A stretch of 16,467 bases of DNA, from positions 1-16,467 of the forward strand of contig JAKAMV010000119.1 in the NCBI GenBank assembly GCA_021812735.1, written 5' to 3'. Origin of the DNA: Chloroflexota bacterium. Lineage in GTDB: Bacteria > Chloroflexota > Limnocylindria > Limnocylindrales > CSP1-4. Below, piece by piece: positions 14,471 through 16,467 of the stretch (position 1 is the first letter of the stretch; each line of letters begins with the position of its first letter). The position numbers were made by a program, and so were the translations under genes. Below the pieces are notes generated by a model, which saw nothing but the letters and a program-made list of their open reading frames with translations, was not told the DNA's origin and searched no databases.

Positions 14471-14482
14471 TGGTCCAGACAA
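14471..14482. promoter_or_regulatory. Second dre-like half-degenerate site
   Basis: TGGTCCAGACAA matches 10 of 12 positions of TGGTCTAGACCA and lies 58 bp (centre to centre) downstream of the perfect palindrome, inside the leader. It could be an auxiliary operator. Confidence 0.35.
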
Positions 14483-14627
14483 GCACACCCACCATAGGTA
14501 CTCCATCGGGAGGGACCAACCCCGTCGCTGGATCGGCCCGCTGCGACGCGCTCTGGCGGACCGACCGAGCGTTGCAGTGCCCGCCGCCCGCCCATCAGCG
14601 GTGCCGTCCGTGAACGGAAGAGAGGTG

Positions 14628-14678
14628 ATGCCTACCCGTACTGCGCTGTGTATCAACGTCGATTCCCGGATTCGCTGA
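14628..14678 (+). CDS. Short leader ORF (16 codons) coupled to the EIIC gene
   Basis: MPTRTALCINVDSRIR begins at ATG 14628, with GTG one codon earlier, after the purine run GGAAGAGAGG. Its TGA (14676-14678) overlaps the GAGGA Shine-Dalgarno (14677-14681) of the EIIC gene, which starts 6 bases later. Ribosomes ending here would sit on the EIIC initiation site, so the ORF may couple or tune EIIC translation. The peptide has no run of one amino acid that would indicate classical attenuation. Its reality rests on position and Shine-Dalgarno only. Confidence 0.4.
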   Translation: MPTRTALCINVDSRIR

Positions 14679-14687
14679 GGACAGAAC

Positions 14688-15452
14688 ATGACAGCGATCC
14701 TGCTCACGATCTGGGCGATCATCTGCATCTTCGACATCCTGGGCCCGACCGTAATCATGGGCTTCCGGCCCCTGATCGCCGGCACTGGCGCCGGTATCAT
14801 CGTCGGCGACGTCAACCTTGGGATGGCGATCGGTGCGACGCTTGAGCTGACCGCCCTCGGCGTTTATACGTATGGCGGTGCCACGATCCCGGATTACCAG
14901 ACCGGCGCCATCATCGGCACTGCCCTGGCGGCGGCGGGCGCGGGCGACCTGGCCGCCAAGACCGCGGTTGGTCTTACGATCGGTCTGCCGGCCGCAATTC
15001 TTCTGGCCTCACTCGACCCGATCGGCCGATTCCTCCCTACGTTCTGGATCCACAAGGCGGATGACTACGCCAGCCACGCCAACTCCCAGGGCATTACCTG
15101 GATGCACTGGACAGCGTTTATCCCCTGGGCGGCGGTGCGGGCGATCCCGACATTTCTAGCAGCACTCGCCCTCAATACCGACACTGTTAAGCAAATCCAG
15201 AGCGCCATCCCGGCGCAATTCGTCACCGGCATGAGTCTAGTTGGCGCTATCCTGCCGGCCATCGGCTTCGCCATGCTCTTGAAGATCATGCCGGTCGCCA
15301 AGTACTGGTACATGCTGCTCATCGGGTTCGTTCTCTACGCCTACCTGAAGGTTCCACTCCTGGGCATCGCTCTGTTCGGCTTGGCAATAGCATTCATGTT
15401 CGAGACCCTCAAGCCGACTGCTGGGCGCGGCGAGGTGGCCATCCATGGCTAG
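14688..15452 (+). CDS. PTS mannose/sorbose-family permease component EIIC
   Basis: The 254-residue, strongly hydrophobic protein is the membrane channel subunit that, with EIID, carries the sugar in while it is phosphorylated by EIIB. Family blocks are visible: GFRPLIAGTGAGIIVGDVNL near 26-45, MAIGATLELTALGVYTYGGA near 46-65, IPDYQTGAIIGTAL, and a hydrophobic C-terminal half of several helices. The start has GAGGA 6 bases upstream. The stop overlaps the EIID start by 8 bases (ATGGCTAG). Man-family systems transport hexoses and amino sugars (mannose, GlcN, GlcNAc, GalNAc, sorbose); the operator and neighbours favour an amino sugar. Third positions look less GC-rich than in glnA or resB. Confidence 0.93.
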   Translation: MTAILLTIWAIICIFDILGPTVIMGFRPLIAGTGAGIIVGDVNLGMAIGATLELTALGVYTYGGATIPDYQTGAIIGTALAAAGAGDLAAKTAVGLTIGLPAAILLASLDPIGRFLPTFWIHKADDYASHANSQGITWMHWTAFIPWAAVRAIPTFLAALALNTDTVKQIQSAIPAQFVTGMSLVGAILPAIGFAMLLKIMPVAKYWYMLLIGFVLYAYLKVPLLGIALFGLAIAFMFETLKPTAGRGEVAIHG

Positions 15453-16305
15453 CACGGATGCTCCGCTGGGCAAGCTGGAACGCAGCGACCTCCGCGCCGC
15501 GTTCTGGCGGTATTTCTGGTCCTTTCAGATCTCCTGGAACTACGAGCGCATGCAGGCGTTGGGTTTCGCTTACGCGATGGAGCCCGTCCTGCGCAAGCTC
15601 TTCCCTGACAAAGAGGAGTACGCTGCTGCGCTGGCGCGCCATCTCGTGTTCTTCAACACTAACCCTGTGGTCGGCGCGCCGCTGATCCTCGGTTCGGCGA
15701 TCGCGATGGAGGAAGCCGGCGCGCCTGCATCTGCTGAGGGCGTAAAGGTTGCCCTGATGGGCCCGCTGGCCGGTGTTGGTGACACGATCGTCTGGGCGCT
15801 ATACAACTCGATTATCTTTACGATCGGCGCGTCGCTGGCGCTCCAGCAGAACATCTTGGGCCCACTCTTCGTGATCGTCATGGTGGCGATCCCGTACACG
15901 CTGGTCCGCTGGTGGCAGTTCTTCTGGGCCTACGACCAGGGCAAGACACTGGCCACGAGCCTGGCGTCCGGCGCCCTGGAAAGGGTTACGGAGGGGGCCA
16001 CGGTCCTTGGGCTGATCGTGATTGGAGGGTTCATTCCATCGATCGTGCATCTCGTTACGTTGTGGGACTACAAACAGAACGTGACGGTGAACGGTCAGCA
16101 GGTCACCCAGTCGGTGGCCATCCAGCAGCAGCTGGATTCGATCCTGCCGTTCATGCTGCCGATCGCACTGACCGGTTTTGTTTATTGGCTGTTGAAGCGG
16201 TATAACCTGAACCCGCTGTGGGCTATCGCCGTGGTGTTCGCGTTCGGCATCATCGGCGGATGGCTTGGTTGGTTTGGGGCAGCCCTGCCCGCGCCGGCGA
16301 AATAG
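15445..16305 (+). CDS. PTS mannose/sorbose-family component EIID
   Basis: The 286-residue protein is the second membrane subunit of the Man-family transporter, found only in this PTS class. The start LERSDLRAAFWRYF, then SWNYERMQALGFAYAM (31-46) is the EIID signature. HLVFFNTNPVVGAPLILGSAIAMEE and GPLAGVGDTIVWAL follow, and at least two helices close the protein (ILPFMLPIALTGFVYWLL and AIAVVFAFGIIGGWLGW). GAGGTGG precedes the ATG, which overlaps the EIIC stop, so the two subunits are translationally coupled. The cytoplasmic EIIA and EIIB partners are not in the window and would be expected further downstream. A strong hairpin follows the stop. Confidence 0.95.
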   Translation: MASTDAPLGKLERSDLRAAFWRYFWSFQISWNYERMQALGFAYAMEPVLRKLFPDKEEYAAALARHLVFFNTNPVVGAPLILGSAIAMEEAGAPASAEGVKVALMGPLAGVGDTIVWALYNSIIFTIGASLALQQNILGPLFVIVMVAIPYTLVRWWQFFWAYDQGKTLATSLASGALERVTEGATVLGLIVIGGFIPSIVHLVTLWDYKQNVTVNGQQVTQSVAIQQQLDSILPFMLPIALTGFVYWLLKRYNLNPLWAIAVVFAFGIIGGWLGWFGAALPAPAK

Positions 16306-16316
16306 GGCGGCGCATC

Positions 16317-16350
16317 TCGATCCGGGTGGTGGAGCCACCACCCGGATCGA
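16317..16350. repeat. 34-base near-perfect palindrome after EIID
   Basis: Sixteen-base arms (TCGATCCGGGTGGTGG and its exact complement) are separated by two bases, giving about a 15-bp hairpin with a 4-base loop. It starts 12 bases after the EIID stop and lies 19 bases before the next ATG. No T-run follows. It may be a leaky terminator, an mRNA-stabilising structure that sets unequal expression within the operon, or a repressor site. Confidence 0.8.
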
Positions 16351-16369
16351 ACCCTGTCGGGAGGGCTCC

Positions 16370-16467
16370 ATGTACGAGCGCTACTTCATTGTCCTTGAGG
16401 GTCTCCTGCGGCGCGTGCAGGAGACCAACGCCACGTCGCTCCCGGAGGCCGCACGAATCGTGGCTGA
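16370..16467 (+). CDS. N-terminus of a probable SIS-domain sugar-phosphate protein (partial)
   Basis: Thirty-two codons are open to the end of the window, starting MYERYFIVLEGLLRRVQET and continuing with ARIVA. A GGGAGG site lies 5 bases upstream of the ATG. The pattern of an aromatic-rich first helix, then a helix ending in A..I(A/V)A, resembles the N-terminus of SIS-domain proteins of the UPF0309/phosphosugar-isomerase type, which often sit in amino-sugar operons. The diagnostic phosphosugar-binding loop would lie beyond the window, so the call is tentative. Confidence 0.5.
   Translation, partial: MYERYFIVLEGLLRRVQETNATSLPEAARIVA

Noticed and set aside
14446..14613. A 55-codon ORF (starts MFAEGHAAVV) in the PTS leader
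   Set aside because: It has a weak Shine-Dalgarno, no codon bias like its neighbours and no recognisable features; the shorter ORF at 14628 is better placed. It remains a weak possibility.
13253..14815. A 520-codon reverse frame over the NagA-like gene and the PTS regulatory region
   Set aside because: It crosses the promoter, operator and inverted repeat, has no recognised domain, and is antisense to motif-bearing genes.
1..16467. CRISPR array, insertion sequence or prophage
   Set aside because: No regularly spaced repeats, transposase, integrase or phage structural genes were seen; the only gene-decay signal is the HipA remnant.

Overview
This 16.5 kb window is chromosomal DNA from a GC-rich bacterium. 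Nearly all genes have G or C at most third codon positions, several starts are GTG, and several promoters have a TAnnnT -10 box so close to the start codon that the mRNA would be leaderless. That style fits Chloroflexota (Thermomicrobia/Limnocylindria-like) or Actinomycetota. The sequence alone does not settle the phylum.

Layout. Positions 1-1207 hold the tail of one gene and a coupled alpha/alpha-toroid carbohydrate protein. Positions 1302-1972 hold tRNA-Pro(UGG) followed by a frameshifted, internally deleted HipA kinase remnant. At 2160-3981 an Lrp/AsnC regulator is divergent from a trans-sulfuration PLP enzyme, an arrangement like the mdeR-mdeA pair. Positions 4030-7119 hold an orphan ResB (cytochrome c maturation) and a PucR-type regulator. 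Type I glutamine synthetase is at 7229-8611 and ends in a hairpin shared with the convergent fabI/L-like plus plsC lipid pair (8699-10254, reverse strand, GTGA overlap). Positions 10478-11482 hold a membrane-anchored NodB-type deacetylase, and 11599-12699 a Gfo/Idh/MocA oxidoreductase.

The most interesting part is 12741-16467, an amino-sugar module. It contains a NagA homologue that lacks about 47 residues and two active-site histidines, and a small membrane protein coupled to it by GTGA. A 440-bp regulatory region follows, then mannose-family PTS EIIC and EIID genes and the first 32 codons of a probable SIS-domain protein. The regulatory region has a 37-bp imperfect inverted repeat, a good sigma70-type promoter, and a perfect 12-bp palindrome TGGTCCGGACCA at the predicted transcription start with a degenerate second copy 58 bp downstream. 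The palindrome differs only at its two central bases from the DasR/NagR (dre) operator core TGGTCTAGACCA. A 16-codon leader ORF then ends inside the Shine-Dalgarno of the EIIC gene.

The suggested picture is PTS uptake of N-acetylglucosamine or a related amino sugar under a GntR/HutC-family repressor, with catabolism by NagA-like and SIS-domain enzymes. EIIA, EIIB and the repressor are not in the window. The PTS genes look less GC-rich at third positions than their neighbours, which hints at acquisition by transfer. This composition difference was judged by eye, not computed.
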